Shown: positions 32,583-43,778, counted from the first letter of the stretch. The stretch: 64,000 nt of DNA from Breviolum minutum Mf 1.05b.01 (GCA_000507305.1 DF241096.1:2967-66966), one strand, 5' to 3'. Program-made: numbers and translations. The notes: a model not told the origin generated them from the letters alone.

Positions 32583-33430
32583 AAGTGTGGGGGCCTGGCA
32601 GAATCAACAGGAATTTGGTTTGGACTTAATTGCTTGTGATGTAAGTATATAATTTCTGTTGTTTTTTAAGTAATTTCTGTTGATTCAAACCTCAATGCTT
32701 GATGATGGTTCCTTTATGTCTTTCAAACACTTTTAAGTGATATGTACCAGTCATATTGTAGTCGTCCTATGAGGCCAATGGTTGGTGGGGGGGTGAAAGA
32801 TCTATCAGATTCCAAGTGTTACACCCACACGAGTCATTCAATTTGAGAGACTAATGGCTTCGGTTGATGAGAAACGCCTGAGCAGTGGTCATTTCACCCC
32901 GGTTGGTTAGTGAGGCTAGGGGATGACATACTAGCCAGTTATATTATGCAATAAACCAATAAAAGGGATGATCCCCGAAGTGATGTAAGTTACATAACAA
33001 GTGTTATAAGGATCCCTATGAACCAAACAGGATTTCATGGTTCATGTCATGTCATGGGTTTTGTCTTTACGGCTCACCTGAGGCAATTCCGCAATTCCAG
33101 GCCTCCAAAGGTTTGGAAGTGGATGAATTGCTTTGTGCACTTCGCAGGTGTGGATTGATTCGGGTAAGTGATCCCTAAAAGCTTGGCGAAGGTGTGAATG
33201 TATATATTATGTATGTGTTATATTGCAGTTATTGTAAACACACATACAGTAATGGATATATAATCTATATGCATTATATATACATTATTTACATTAATAC
33301 ATGATTGGTAACTGGCAAATTTCAAATATCAGAATAGAAGCCAAAGTGATATGGCCTCCCATGCAGACGCTGAGGGTTTGACAACTTTCCCATGTTCACA
33401 TCTCATTTCCAATGTTTGGTCCCTCTTCAG

Positions 33431-33573
33431 GATATGACATTTTGGTCATTCTTCACTGTGAGGCGACGTGCTTCCAATGCCACCGGACGGCTGCTGCTGG
33501 TGAAAGATACGGTGTGCTATCGTCGACTAGCAAAGTCTGTGACCAAGGTTCTCGCGGCTTTGGCAGGGAGTGG
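33431..33573 (+). CDS. Exon, Cys-containing, unknown
   Basis: After TTTGGTCCCTCTTCAG and a preceding G the frame reads GYDILVILHCEATCFQCHRT then SSTSKVCDQGSRGFGREW, ending at a consensus donor TGG|GTGAGT. C-x3-C-x2-C-H suggests metal binding. An alternative phase 0 frame (FFTVRRRASNATGRLLLVKD) is open throughout. Confidence 0.45.
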
Positions 33574-33810
33574 GTGAGTTTGAATACACTTGGATGAGAT
33601 TTTCTGTTGGATGATTTTAACCTCATTTTTTTTTACTTATATAGATATCATAGCTGGTAAATGCTGGGCATGGGATATATATATATATATCCACACAATT
33701 ATATACATACCATACCCCAAACGTGCTTAGAGCCACTTCTTGGGCTTAGATGTGGTCTCCTACTGAGTCTAATGGATGCGGATGCACTCGCTTGGAAGAG
33801 GTTGCGAGTT

Positions 33811-34035
33811 ATCCTCTGGTAAACTTTTGTTTGCTTAAGGTGATTTTTTACGGATTCTACCATAGTAAATCACCTTCAAACCACCATTTGGGGAATATTT
33901 TTTTCCAACCACCTTAAGCAAATCTAAGTAAACTAACATTGCTGGCTGGAAAATCACGATTTTCAGTAGGAAAAAAAAACTCTTTATTCACGGTCCGTTT
34001 TTTTCCATAGCTATGATCGTTGATCCCGGAGTGTA
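33811..34035. mobile_element. Family B element split by a nested palindromic insertion
   Basis: The left end TATCCTCTGGTAAACT stops at about 33,824 and the body resumes at 33,927 with AGTAAACTAACATTGCTGGCTGGAA. The intervening 100 bp is itself an inverted repeat: GTTTGCTTAAGGTGATTT against AACCACCTTAAGCAAAT. TAAACT at both junctions looks like a target-site duplication. The right end (TGATCCCGGAGTGTA) has decayed. Confidence 0.8.
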
Positions 34036-34119
34036 TGGCCTGATTTTACGGAGTTGGTCACTTAGATGCGAAAATTTGTTGACAGATGGTGGGACAGATG
34101 GATTGCTATCAATATTGAC

Positions 34120-34222
34120 TACTCCCCGGGAAACTAACATGTCCGTTGAAAATCAATGGTTGGAAGATGTATTTCCTATTTAACTAGTTCCTTTTTAGGG
34201 GATATCAGTTTTTGGGGGTGTA
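34120..34222. mobile_element. Family C inverted-repeat element, copy 2
   Basis: TACTCCCCGGGAAACTAACATGTCC at the left, GGGGATATCAGTTTTTGGGGGTGTA at the right, with the shared internal AAATCAATGGTTGGAAGATGTATTTCC. Confidence 0.9.
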
Positions 34223-34483
34223 ATCTGTTGGTACATCAAGTTTCAACTCAAGAACCATCTCTTCTGAGGTTAAAAATCCTCTTGTAGCCTCTTTTGAGGA
34301 TTGTTTATTCCCTGCTTCGGCTTCAGATGGCTCACTGATCTTCATGTGGTTCTGAATTCTCCATCTTTTGCAGTCCGGGTACGAGCAGAGCAAGCATTTG
34401 CAACGAATCTACTGTAAACGGTGGCTATAGATTTGAGCAGACAAAACGTCCTGATAACTTTCAATTTTTCAGAACATTCCTAG

Positions 34484-34604
34484 GCTGATGCTGTTTTGGA
34501 GATTGGTTCCTCTCTGGGAGACCTTGGGTCGCAGCCAGCTGTGGGTCAGATGGATGCAGCTCTAATTGCTGGAGAACGAGTTAGATTGCGAACAAAAATG
34601 ACAT
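34484..34604 (+). CDS. Exon, unknown
   Basis: After CAGAACATTCCTAG, phase 0: ADAVLEIGSSLGDLGSQPAV, GQMDAALIAGERVRLRTKMT, then a donor ACAT|GTAAAC. Strong helical, protein-like sequence. The ATG-initiated 131-codon frame continues wrongly into the element at 34,641. Confidence 0.5.
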
Positions 34605-34640
34605 GTAAACATCATGCCAAACATAAAAACATATGGGCCA

Positions 34641-34750
34641 TATGGGTGTTTCCAAAAATAAGGGTACCCCAAAATGGATGGTTTATAATGAAACACCCTA
34701 TTAAAATGGATGATTTGGGGGTACCACTATTTTCGGAAACCCCCATATAC
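34641..34750. mobile_element. Family E inverted-repeat element, copy 1
   Basis: TATGGGTGTTTCCAAAAATAAGGGTACCCC is matched by GGGGGTACCACTATTTTCGGAAACCCCCATA. Inside are AAAATGGATGG and AAAATGGATGAT. Copy 2 at 49.66 kb is about 90% alike by eye, suggesting recent activity. Confidence 0.95.
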
Positions 34751-34869
34751 AGTTGTCCTGTCTTTAAAGTTTTTTTATTCATGGGAGTACTTACCTTGAA
34801 GCAACCTACCTGGAAGCGCCCGCCTATCCGACCGACTGGTCGTTTGGTGGTCGTGATCTCGCTGGTTTA

Positions 34870-35094
34870 TTGGTGGCTTCAAAGCTACTGACGAATTTTG
34901 AGCCCAGTAGTAGAAGTTTCAATTGGGAAAGCCATCTGTACAAAAGCAGGGAAGCCCTTGAGATGTCAATGGAGATGACCAGAGATATGCATACCCAGTG
35001 GCATTTTGTGGTATATATGTTCCAGGTTCCGGGTCCCCCCCCCACCCCCCCTGCCATGGTCATGGTCATAACCCATCNACAATTTGCTGCATGA
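34870..35094 (+). CDS. Possible exon interrupted by an ambiguous base
   Basis: The frame reads KLLTNFEPSSRSFNWESHLY then KSREALEMSMEMTRDMHTQW. Position 35,078 is N, 30 bases after a C-run, so assembly quality is poor and the exon end cannot be judged. Confidence 0.3.
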   Translation: MVASKLLTNFEPSSRSFNWESHLYKSREALEMSMEMTRDMHTQWHFVVYMFQVPGPPPTPPAMVMVITHXQFAA

Positions 35095-35881
35095 TGTATA
35101 GTATATATTCTACACAAACTGATCCTCCAACGTTGTTATGGAAAATAAGAATATTGGAGACTGGATGATACTGGATACTCATGTTCTAGAGGTCCGATTC
35201 TCCAATTTTCAGCCGTTGTTGTGACCCCAGGAATGCACTTATCGACTGACTGCGCGTGCAGCTGCAGCAATAGGCATTGAAGTGAGTGAAGAATTGGTTG
35301 AGGACTGCCAGGATTTTTTTCGAAGGTGACACCCCAACAAAGGAAGGTTGAAATCTTCAATCACTATTGAATTCTTTGAATGACACTCCCAGGAGTTGTT
35401 GGGCAAGAACCACCCTCTTTTTTGTTGGGTAATACCGTCATACCCACAAAAATTATCACATGACCTCGGGAATCCTCACAAAAATGTCCTGAAATTTCAT
35501 TTTGCTCTCAACTTTCCTTCAATCAACTGGGATGACCCTTGGATACATTAGCTTGATGGATTGGAGACAGTAAAAAAAGATGGTGGGATTTACACTCCCA
35601 AAACGCTTCAGAAGCAATCTTCCATCGTTGTGCTCGGGGAAGATGAAGCGATCCTTTTTCTTTGAGGGTCAAAACAACGGCCTTCTCTTCCCAATTTTGT
35701 TTCAAAAACGGGTCCAACTTGACTGGGTGGGTTTTATTGTTCACCCTCTTTTTGGGAAGGTTTCCTCCACTTTGACATTTTTTGGTTTGGGTGGGTTGAA
35801 ACCACCTAGTTGTACAACTATAGTTGATGCCTCACAAAAATCTTGGGAACCACAATTGAAAGGAGAGTGTTTCAAAAACAG

Positions 35882-36011
35882 TGAGGAGAGTCGTCGAAGA
35901 CATCCAACATGCCGCTTTGAGTGGTTGGATTGCTTTCAGGCGGAGCTGATGAAACATGCTGCCGAGGGGTACTGGTGCGGAGCACTAAACGGCCTTATCC
36001 ATCCAAAGTAG
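35882..36011 (+). CDS. Exon, two competing frames
   Basis: After GTTTCAAAAACAG, with preceding G: VRRVVEDIQHAALSGWIAFR then RS and TGA 35,947. The longer frame reads SEESRRRHPTCRFEWLDCFQ then AELMKHAAEGYWCGALNGLI to TAG 36,009-36,011. Both look like protein; the first matches the common phase. Confidence 0.4.
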
Positions 36012-36271
36012 CTGATATATGCCGATATGTTTCAATGAGATGCGCCCTTTGCTTCACACTCTAGTAGACATTCTAGTGTTTTTCTGTGTCACAAAATCAG
36101 GACCCAAATGGAATGGACAGATGAGATATTTCGGTTGAAAGCCGACAGAGTTATTTTGATTCTAATGATGGCCCCAAATGTTGAGACACACCCACACATT
36201 CACCCAGCAAAGTCGCCCAAATATGAAGAGCTTGTTTTATTGTGGAATAAACACTCCCAACACCGTGACAG

Positions 36272-36370
36272 AAGTGGTACTTGGGTTTTGGGGGACAGGA
36301 ACAGGATCGGCTTCGTGACTATTGCTGGGAGCACCTTGGTATCTCTAACAGCGAGGCAAATGATGTTTAA
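36272..36370 (+). CDS. Terminal exon, unknown
   Basis: After CCCAACACCGTGACAG the frame reads KWYLGFGGQEQDRLRDYCWE then HLGISNSEANDV and TAA. This charged, helical frame is preferred to the overlapping 98-codon ATG frame. Confidence 0.45.
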   Translation, partial: KWYLGFGGQEQDRLRDYCWEHLGISNSEANDV

Positions 36371-36727
36371 ACCAATATTTTTCAGGAACTATCAGCCATC
36401 TTAGTTGTAGGGAGTGTCGTTATTTTTTGTTTCAACCGCCATGTTTCTATTTTAACCTCAGAAGCTATCCTTTTAGTTTTAGAGAGTGTCATGAATTTGT
36501 TTTGCCATTTGATTTTTTGGTAGCGAGAGATGTTTGAAGTGCTAAAGACTGGGAAAGGTTGCTTTGTTGGGAGTAGAATTCAGTGAGCAGCCCAGCATTT
36601 TGACGAGTGCTTTCAGGACTCGAATCAGCATGCTCGTGCAAAAAAAACAAAGTCCCAAATTCCTGGGCCAACTTTGTTTTATGTGCTTGGATGATAGAAA
36701 GAACCGTTCAATGGTTAGTCAGTGCCT

Positions 36728-36770
36728 TGTGTATATATATATATATATATATATATTCATATCTATACAC
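36728..36770. repeat. (TA)n microsatellite
   Basis: Pure TA run followed by TATCTATACACACATAC. Others of the same type lie at 37,037-37,105, 37,558-37,580 and 54,241-54,258. Confidence 0.9.
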
Positions 36771-36845
36771 ACATACAGTACTTTGTATTTCTCAATTTTC
36801 ATTCAAACACTCACCCCGAAGCGACCTTCCATCATTTACAGTAAG

Positions 36846-36979
36846 TGCTGCTTGACCGACAAAACGTCACACGGAATGAGGCTGAAAAGACATGGACATT
36901 TGAAGATTTTCGTGGACATTGGTGGAGATCGCACGTCTCAGGACACACCAACTGCTTTGACCAGAGGTGGTTGGCCTGA
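36846..36979 (+). CDS. Exon, aromatic-rich, unknown
   Basis: The frame, with a preceding G, reads VLLDRQNVTRNEAEKTWTFE, DFRGHWWRSHVSGHTNCFDQ, then donor CAGAG|GTGGTT at 36,967 or stop at 36,977. W-x5-HWWRSHVSGH is distinctive but I do not recognise it. The acceptor (ACAGTAAG) is not strong. Confidence 0.45.
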
Positions 36980-37280
36980 ATGTCCACCATTTCTAGATTC
37001 TAGATTTGGGTGATAGATGATGATGCTAATGTTGTACATATATATATATATAGATATGTATGATATTAGTATCTAGTATACATATACATATAAATATATT
37101 TACATACATCTATTGGTATAAAATCATGATGTCAGTTGACCTCACTCCCTTTGAAGGTATTGTGTATAGGGAACCACCTTCACCCACCTAGTGTAGTATT
37201 TGCTTCATTTCTCTGAATATGAAGGATTTCTATCGCTAATTGCCATGTCAATTTTGCTAGATATGACCGAATTAGCTCAG

Positions 37281-37411
37281 TGGAAACTGGGAAACACGCT
37301 ATTTTACGTGACTCCTGTGCTCACTTTCAGCAAGCAGGATGTTTTACAACTCCTGTCTTTGCTCGAAGGGCTTCAGCTGGCTCCTGTGCTCTTGGTGGCC
37401 ACCTGGCACAT
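37281..37411 (+). CDS. Exon, two competing frames
   Basis: After CCGAATTAGCTCAG, with preceding G: VETGKHAILRDSCAHFQQAG, CFTTPVFARRASAGSCALGG, HLAH, and a good donor CAT|GTGAGC. Phase 0 gives WKLGNTLFYVTPVLTFSKQD and VLQLLSLLEGLQLAPVLLVA, hydrophobic, stopping at TGA 37,413. CTCCTGTGCTC occurs twice inside. Confidence 0.4.
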
Positions 37412-37809
37412 GTGAGCTGGCTCCCACAAAAGGCCCACCAAGGATTTCCCAACAACTCCAATAAATGTAGCCTTCCACAAAAACGGCTGATATGAAATAT
37501 TTAGTTTCCTGGACTGTTTGGTAGAGTTTCCTGCAATGAGAGCATGACATGCACAGATGCATATATATATATATACATAGTATCATATACCTATCTGGAG
37601 TAACATTTCATTCAGCTCGTACATCAGATGATTTTGTTTGGACACAGGAGTATGTAAATGCAGACAATGTATACATACGTATATCTAAATCGATAAGCAA
37701 ATACAAGATAGTAAAATACAAAATGCTAGCAGCAACATATGCTGTAACGTTTGCCGGCTGTGTATCCACCTGTATAAACAGAATTTTTGTTCCAGCAAAC
37801 TGAGTTTAG

Positions 37810-37965
37810 GTGAAATGTGAGCATCTCGTGGCGGACGTGGCACCGTGCTGTGATCTGCGTGGTGTGCTGCAACGGCAGCCTGTGCTGAGACATGTTGATG
37901 TGGCCGTACCCAGTGCGGGGCAGGCGCACGATGGGATGGGGGCATTTTGTGAAGACCATTGGTGA
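37810..37965 (+). CDS. Exon, Cys/His/Asp-rich, unknown
   Basis: Open for 51 codons with no ATG near its start. After CAAACTGAGTTTAG it reads VKCEHLVADVAPCCDLRGVL, QRQPVLRHVDVAVPSAGQAH, DGMGAFCEDHW, then TGA. It is GC-richer than its surroundings, as real exons here tend to be. Minus-strand frames over it are shadows. Confidence 0.5.
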   Translation: MKCEHLVADVAPCCDLRGVLQRQPVLRHVDVAVPSAGQAHDGMGAFCEDHW

Positions 37966-38424
37966 GGCACTGTGAGGCAAAACGTGCTTGAATCAGTCAT
38001 ATCAGGTGAATAGGTGACAAAGAATGCAATCATGTTTTCATTTTTTTTTGCAGCATCTATAGGTCTTATTCGGGTCCGAACAAACCGATTCAGGTGTCAT
38101 AGCAACTCCAAGTGATTGATGTCATATTCCTTTCAATTCAACATCTCTTTTGCGCAAACCAATTTATTTGAACTCGCAACACAAGGCCAAAAATCACTTT
38201 GTACTAGTACCTTGTGCGTAGAAATGGTGTGTGTTGTGCAAGTGAAGTGCAGTCAACATTCAGCCAGTTGCCTGATTGCAGCAAAAACCATTTGAAGTTC
38301 TTTCAAAACACTTAGTCACATAATCACATAGAATGAATACTTCACCTTTTTCTTGAATTGTCTCTGTGTTCACCTGCCAAACCTTTTTTTAAAGGGAGGG
38401 GACACCATGGTGAACTGCACCCAG

Positions 38425-38590
38425 ATGTTTCCCTTCTCCTCAAAAGCCTTTCCGAAAGATTTCGCCCACGAAAAAGGTGAAGAAAAAATTGGCCAGAGCC
38501 AAACGAGCCCAGTGGCAACAGGCCAATGGAGAGACTTGGGAGGTGCGACCGGACCTGGTCCAAAGCTGGTGTTGTGTTTCTTGTTGGAAG
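38425..38590 (+). CDS. Exon, basic nuclear-type sequence with Cys motif
   Basis: After GGTGAACTGCACCCAG the frame reads CFPSPQKPFRKISPTKKVKK, KLARAKRAQWQQANGETWEV, RPDLVQSWCCVSCWK, donor AAG|GTGGGT. Lys/Arg clusters look like a nuclear localisation signal; W-C-C-x2-C-W may start a zinc site. It joins in phase 0 to 39,020. The 141-codon minus-strand frame is a shadow. Confidence 0.55.
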
Positions 38591-39019
38591 GTGGGTGTTT
38601 CATGTGATATATTCCTGAAAATTTCTTTTAAAAAACAAAAAGATGTTGAAAAAAACAGGTGATTCAGGTGATTTTTGGAAGGATGTGTTTTGAACATATA
38701 AGCAGGGGTGGATATTTGTATGTAAATTATAAGTAGAAATAGGAAGATCGTTGTCAAAACGGGGTGATTATTTTTCACGGATACGAGTAGCAGCTTGGTG
38801 GCTGTTGGAATGTGGGGCCCTGCATCGATTCTGGGTGTGCCATAGCATCCCTGGTAGGAACACAAGATGCTTTTTCAATCAGGAAACTCAGAAATCTAGG
38901 GAATTTGAAATTCTGCAATCATTTGCAAGACACATGAACTTGTAAATCTTGGAGATTCTTGGGGTGACATTTTGAAGCAATTGAACTTATCCTTTGCCCC
39001 CTTTGTGTGTTTTTCGCAG

Positions 39020-39110
39020 TCCTTTGAAAAGACGCAAGATCTGTGGGATGCGCTCACAGAAGATGAATCTTGCCTGAATACTTGCAGAACAAACCAAAAC
39101 CAAATACTGT
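39020..39110 (+). CDS. Exon completing a possible zinc ribbon
   Basis: Acceptor CCTTTGCCCCCTTTGTGTGTTTTTCGCAG is the strongest in the window. Phase 0 gives SFEKTQDLWDALTEDESCLN then TCRTNQNQIL. Together with the previous exon this yields C-x2-C...C-x3-C spacing. The 3' edge is not resolved: the frame stays open to 39,235. Confidence 0.5.
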
Positions 39111-39406
39111 ATGTGTATGTGCATTTGCACTTCAAATTGACAATTCCAAGAGATGTGCATCTCTTGGAAATTCATGCAAAATCAGTGCTCCCTTTTTCAG
39201 CAGTTTGGCATTCTTGTATAGCTCTGTTCAATTGAGATGGCAAGAAAATGCAACACACCACAGATGTTCCCTAAAATGGCCGAGCTATTTTGGGTAATTG
39301 AAATATGCTTGTGAACTTTTTGAATGTATTTCCCATTTCATTCTTGGTCTGCTTTCACTTGCAAAATTCGAACACATCCGGTTTTTAACTCAGAACTCCA
39401 ATGGTA

Positions 39407-39612
39407 TACCCTCCCTGAAACCAACAAATCTTACTCGAAAATGGATGGTTGGCATACTACTGTCATTTCCTTTTTGGGGCCTGGCCTCTTTTCAGGAGGT
39501 CATGTTTTTAAATAATGGCACCCCCATTCCCATACTACTCCCATACCACTCCCAAAGGGAATTCCTTCAAGTATGGGAAATGGTATGGGAAGCTTAGTTT
39601 GAGGGAGTGTAC
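39407..39612. mobile_element. Family D element carrying a second palindrome
   Basis: TACCCTCCCTGAAACCAACAAATC begins it and CTTAGTTTGAGGGAGTGTA ends it. About 65 bp of CCCATTCCCATACTACTCCCATACC...GGTATGGGAAGC lies near the right end and is palindromic itself, which makes this copy about twice the usual length. Confidence 0.8.
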
Positions 39613-40100
39613 AGCAACCCTTGCCTGGAACTCAACTTGTAAAGTATCCCCTTTCGCCTTGAACCGTTGTTCAAGATCAGGATCGCAAAGAGATGAAGCT
39701 TCAAATGAAGATCATGAAGGCTGAGAATCCACAGGTGCAAACAAGAAAAGGTTTGCATGCATATATACACATACTCAAACAATATTTTTTCACCACCACA
39801 GGTGGTTTCTTTCAGTAGATCCATCCCTAAAGATCCTTGGAAAATATTTCAGTGATCATTGATAGTGATTGTAGGAACTTCGATCGCAGTCTTGGAAAAT
39901 TGATCCCAAGTTTTTGAGAAACATAACACATTGTCCATGGCAATACTTTTTGCTGATGATGATTCATTGGTGGCTGCGATTGGTTGCACATATCCCAATC
40001 ACTAGGACTTCACCAATCAACCACTGGATGACTCATGATTGACATTTCCTGGGAACTGCAAAACCACCATTGAGCCAGCATGCTTTTTTTGTTGCCGCGG

Positions 40101-40212
40101 TACTGTTGATGGAAGAATTGGTCATACCAGTTGATATGGAGAATATCCCAATGTTTATTGGGTTTTCATTGATATCTCAGTTGGTTATGCCGCATTTCTG
40201 AACCATCAACAT
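40101..40212. mobile_element. Family A inverted-repeat element, copy 3
   Basis: TACTGTTGATGGAAGAATTGG at the left, TTTCTGAACCATCAACATCTA at the right. Inside, ACCAGTTGATATGGAGAATATCCCA and TGATATCTCAGTTGGTTATG form further pairing. Confidence 0.85.
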
Positions 40213-40564
40213 CTATTAACAAAAGTGAATCAACCAGCAAATGGTTTGTCTAATCTTCACTGGAAATTGCATCCAGGCTTGGGGAGAATCCTTCGAAAAG
40301 CTACTGGCAGCCTTGGTGGAAAAGAAGCGTACCAGCCAGTTGTTCCCTGCGGAATGTTGCAACCAAAAACTCAGTGGTTGAGTTTCAGGTGGTAACAAAT
40401 GGTAATGACTAAGTGATATAGCAACGTAGTCAGTTGTGGTCCATATGATTCCAGAACCGCAATGGGGACTTACAGGGTATTTGCAATGGTTTATGCTGTA
40501 ACTGATTTGACATGACCACCTCACTTCCAAATTTTAATCGTCCGGGATATGTCAAAACTCCTAG

Positions 40565-40775
40565 GGTTCATCTTAAACTCCAATGGGTTTTCCTCTTCAT
40601 AACTTGCCTTTTCCAAATCTCCCAGTTGGATCCTGGTAACCGACACGGCTTGTTATGGTGGATTTACCTATTGTATCCTATTGTTATGTTTGGTTGGGAG
40701 AAGATATCAGAGAATGATTATATGAAACGATGCGGAACACACCCCGGGTTAACATCCCTTCTTAGTGAAGATTAG
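40565..40775 (+). CDS. Membrane-protein exon with two hydrophobic segments
   Basis: After GTCAAAACTCCTAG the frame reads VHLKLQWVFLFITCLFQISQ, then LDPGNRHGLLWWIYLLYPIV, MFGWEKISENDYMKRCG, to TAG. Two likely transmembrane helices (about residues 7-20 and 29-43) joined by a short polar loop. Family not recognised. Confidence 0.5.
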
Positions 40776-41409
40776 CTATAGGAATGATTGGGGGGGTACC
40801 TGGTTGGTTTTTTCTGAATTTCCATAGATGTATAGGAGTTACAAAGTCTTCTTAGATGAAGAAAAAGTCCGTTTCCCTCAAAACCATTCTTTTTCTGGGA
40901 TCCTGGGCATTTTATTTTGTGGGAGGTACAATAACAGATCAACTCAATTAGAAACTCACTTCCAGACAATATCAACTTGTCAGGCTTCCAGACATTGAAT
41001 CTACCCTGTTAAATACCGTCTCATCTACCCATGTCTCCCCTAAGCGAAAAATATCACCAGGCGGGGGGCACTTGCTTGGTGGAGGCAGCGTCTCCGTGAA
41101 ATCTGTGTTGGTGAATTCTGAGGGTTGGGAGTTTCTTTGAAAAACCTGGGGAGCTGTTGAAGTATTGGTCACCCAGATATTTGGAACTCCATGTGTTCTG
41201 TTGAAGGCTTTTTTTCTAAGGGAAGAAGTGAAGATGGAGATGAGATGGCCATAGCAAATGATATCAAGATCTTAGAATCTATATTTCAAAACTCTTCCGT
41301 ATCACCTCGAGTACATGACTCATGGGGTTCTGCACCAGGTTAGTTTTTCCACTTATCTTCTGGATGATTCGTTTTTGTCATTTTTGTTGGGTGTCTCTTT
41401 CCCCACTAG

Positions 41410-41558
41410 CTTCACGTTTGGGTACCCCACAGTGCCTGAGGGAATGTGCAAAAAACACATCAAGACATCACGTCCCGGTAATGTTCGTTCAGGTGGCTGT
41501 TCGTAGTGCAGACATGTCGGGGACCCGCCCAAATGCGGGAAGTCGTTCGGTGTGTTGA
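41410..41558 (+). CDS. Exon, Cys-containing, unknown
   Basis: Very good acceptor GGGTGTCTCTTTCCCCACTAG, then with G: ASRLGTPQCLRECAKNTSRH, HVPVMFVQVAVRSADMSGTR, PNAGSRSVC, TGA. An internal GTAATG...TTCAG is only 15 bases and cannot be an intron. Confidence 0.45.
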
Positions 41559-41756
41559 AGCTCGATGAGTTTTTTCTCAAAGGATGAAGCTCGGGGTGCT
41601 GGGTTTTTCACCCACCATGTTAACCTTGTCTTTAAACTGGGCCGTTTAGCAATGATTCATGATTTTTGCTGGGACCTCAAATGGATGAGTTTTTAGATGA
41701 TTATTTGAAAGATGTGATTCTAAGTACAGAAATTTCAAAAGATTTGGGGTGAAATT

Positions 41757-41978
41757 TTGCATATCAAATGCATCACTTGGGTCAGTGAAATATACTTGAA
41801 CGGAGAAAATATGTGCATAGGAGACATGGCTCCATTTCAGTTCCGTCAAGCTGTAATAAGGTTTCTGGTGAAGAGCGGTTGGTCTTTGCCCGTTGCTCCT
41901 TGCCAAAGCAGAAACCTTGATGGTCCTGGTTGTAGTGGTCGGGAATTTGCTGTCATCATATTTCCCCAAGATTTCTAG
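41757..41978 (+). CDS. Possible exon, unknown
   Basis: Frame with WVSEIYLNGENMCIGDMAPF, QFRQAVIRFLVKSGWSLPVA and GCSGREFAVIIFPQDF before TAG. Protein-like but the start is undefined; an acceptor at CTCCATTTCAG (41,840) is plausible. Confidence 0.35.
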   Translation: MHIKCITWVSEIYLNGENMCIGDMAPFQFRQAVIRFLVKSGWSLPVAPCQSRNLDGPGCSGREFAVIIFPQDF

Positions 41979-43431
41979 CAAAACTTTCGCTTAAAAAAAC
42001 ATGATGAACAATCACTATGAATCATTTGTTTTGGGATTTCTTGCGTGTTTATGTTGATGGTGGCAACCATCCAGTGTTAATTTCCTACCAAACTAAGCAC
42101 CATGTTCACCAAGGTGTGAAATCCATGCAAGGCTTGGTTGGTATTCTGGCATTTTCCAGTAAATCTCCACATACTTAGCCGGAAAACCCAACCTTTATAG
42201 ATGTGTTTTGTCTTGGAAAAGGGGTATTTCCAGCAAGCTCCGTTACTTTCCTTTTTGAAGAGTCATTTTTTCTATGTGTGACCAGGACACCCGATGTTCC
42301 CTCGGCATAAACATGGGAAGCAGTAAAATGTGAAGGTGATATTCCTGGTGACTGTTATTTGGTACAACTTACTGAACTCATTCCCTTATGACATCCCCCA
42401 GTGCTCCAAATACCCTGTGAGAATGTCTTTAGGCACCCAAAACCACTTGCAGAAGGGATTGGAGCATAAGGAATCCTTATAATTTCAATCCTATTTAACT
42501 TGTATTCAATTTTACATCTATTTCATGTATGGACGCCTGTTGTATTTGTCCGCCCAAACTTCTGAATTCTCTGCCGAGCCGAGGAACATACAGGGCCTAG
42601 TGGTGACTACACAACTTATTATGGTACGCTAACGGGAGTGGATTTTTGAGGGAATGGTGATTTGACTTCCAAGTGCAAGGCATGTTATGGGCCAGTTGTG
42701 GCATCAGTGAAGTGTTATGGATTATTGGGCCAACACCAGGATTTGCAAAATATGGATATATAGTAACTGAAAGGGGAAGACGATCAGGATTTAGTCATAT
42801 TCAGTTCTTAGATCACTGTTCATACATTGAAACACGCAGGTTTAGTAGCAGCATGCAGCTCATATGTTTGCTTTTCTTGCTTCCATGCTGAGAACATTCT
42901 ACAGTTGTTTTGACCGAAGCCAAGTGTGCAATGCCATCTCAGATTGATGCACACCTATATGATATCTAGACTTGAGTGATCAAAAGTGTCCTACCTATCA
43001 GAGGTTACTTGTCGCTAAGATTTGAGGATATAGCCTATCGCACTATAAACTCGGTAGAATATCGTGAAATCAATTGAACTCATCACTTTTCAATACTTTT
43101 CACATAGAAAGGTTACAAATACTAATCAATAATCCCAAAGTGTCATATCCAACAAAACACACGACCTTACACGAGCATGTGAAGCAAATTCTTGGTAGTT
43201 CACCAATGTTGATCCTGTTGAGTTGAGATTTCTGTTTTTATCGACGCACATCTTCAACGGTTTTGCGTTTAGTATATATAAATAGTTGTGTTTCACAAAT
43301 ACACAACACACGACTTTTCATGCACTGGACCCCGTACATAGAGATGGAGTGGGGTGCTTGCTTGCAATCTGTTGTGACATAAATTATTGAAGATTACTTG
43401 TTGTGAGTATTCGATTATGATTACTCCCCTG

Positions 43432-43526
43432 AAAAGTAACATGTCCCCTGAAAATCAATGGTTGGAAGATGTATTCCCTACTGAAATAGTCCTTTTCTAG
43501 GGGACATGTTGGTTTTCGGGGTTGTA
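43432..43526. mobile_element. Family C inverted-repeat element, copy 3
   Basis: TACTCCCCTGAAAAGTAACATGTCCCCTG at the left and AGGGGACATGTTGGTTTTCGGGGTTGTA at the right. Internal AAATCAATGGTTGGAAGATGTATTCCC as in the other copies. Confidence 0.9.
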
Positions 43527-43778
43527 ATACGTTTTCAAGTTAGGTGAATCATTGGTTCAGCACCGGGACTGCCGTGGGAACGGAAAGGCGACCCTTTCAG
43601 ATGTTGTAACGACGATGAGGCCGAGCTTGGGTGTCATGAGTTGTGCAGGTGATGTGAGGAGAAGAACACAATAAAAACATGAAAATCTTACAGAGATATA
43701 GTTTGTGGCTTGTGGTATGGTGTGTGTATATGATGTGTTTCGTGTACTTGTAGGTTGGAAACAGTTCATTTTCTGAAG

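Noticed and set aside
35580-36011. 143-codon + frame read as one gene
   Set aside because: The first half crosses sequence resembling an element end (GGGTTGAAACCACCTAG); only the last part after 35,882 looks like an exon.
38440-38865. 141-codon minus-strand frame
   Set aside because: It is the complement of the convincing basic + strand exon at 38,425-38,590 plus A/T-rich intron.
41410-41558. Intron GTAATG...TTCAG inside this exon
   Set aside because: It would be only 15 bases, too short to splice; the frame is open straight through.
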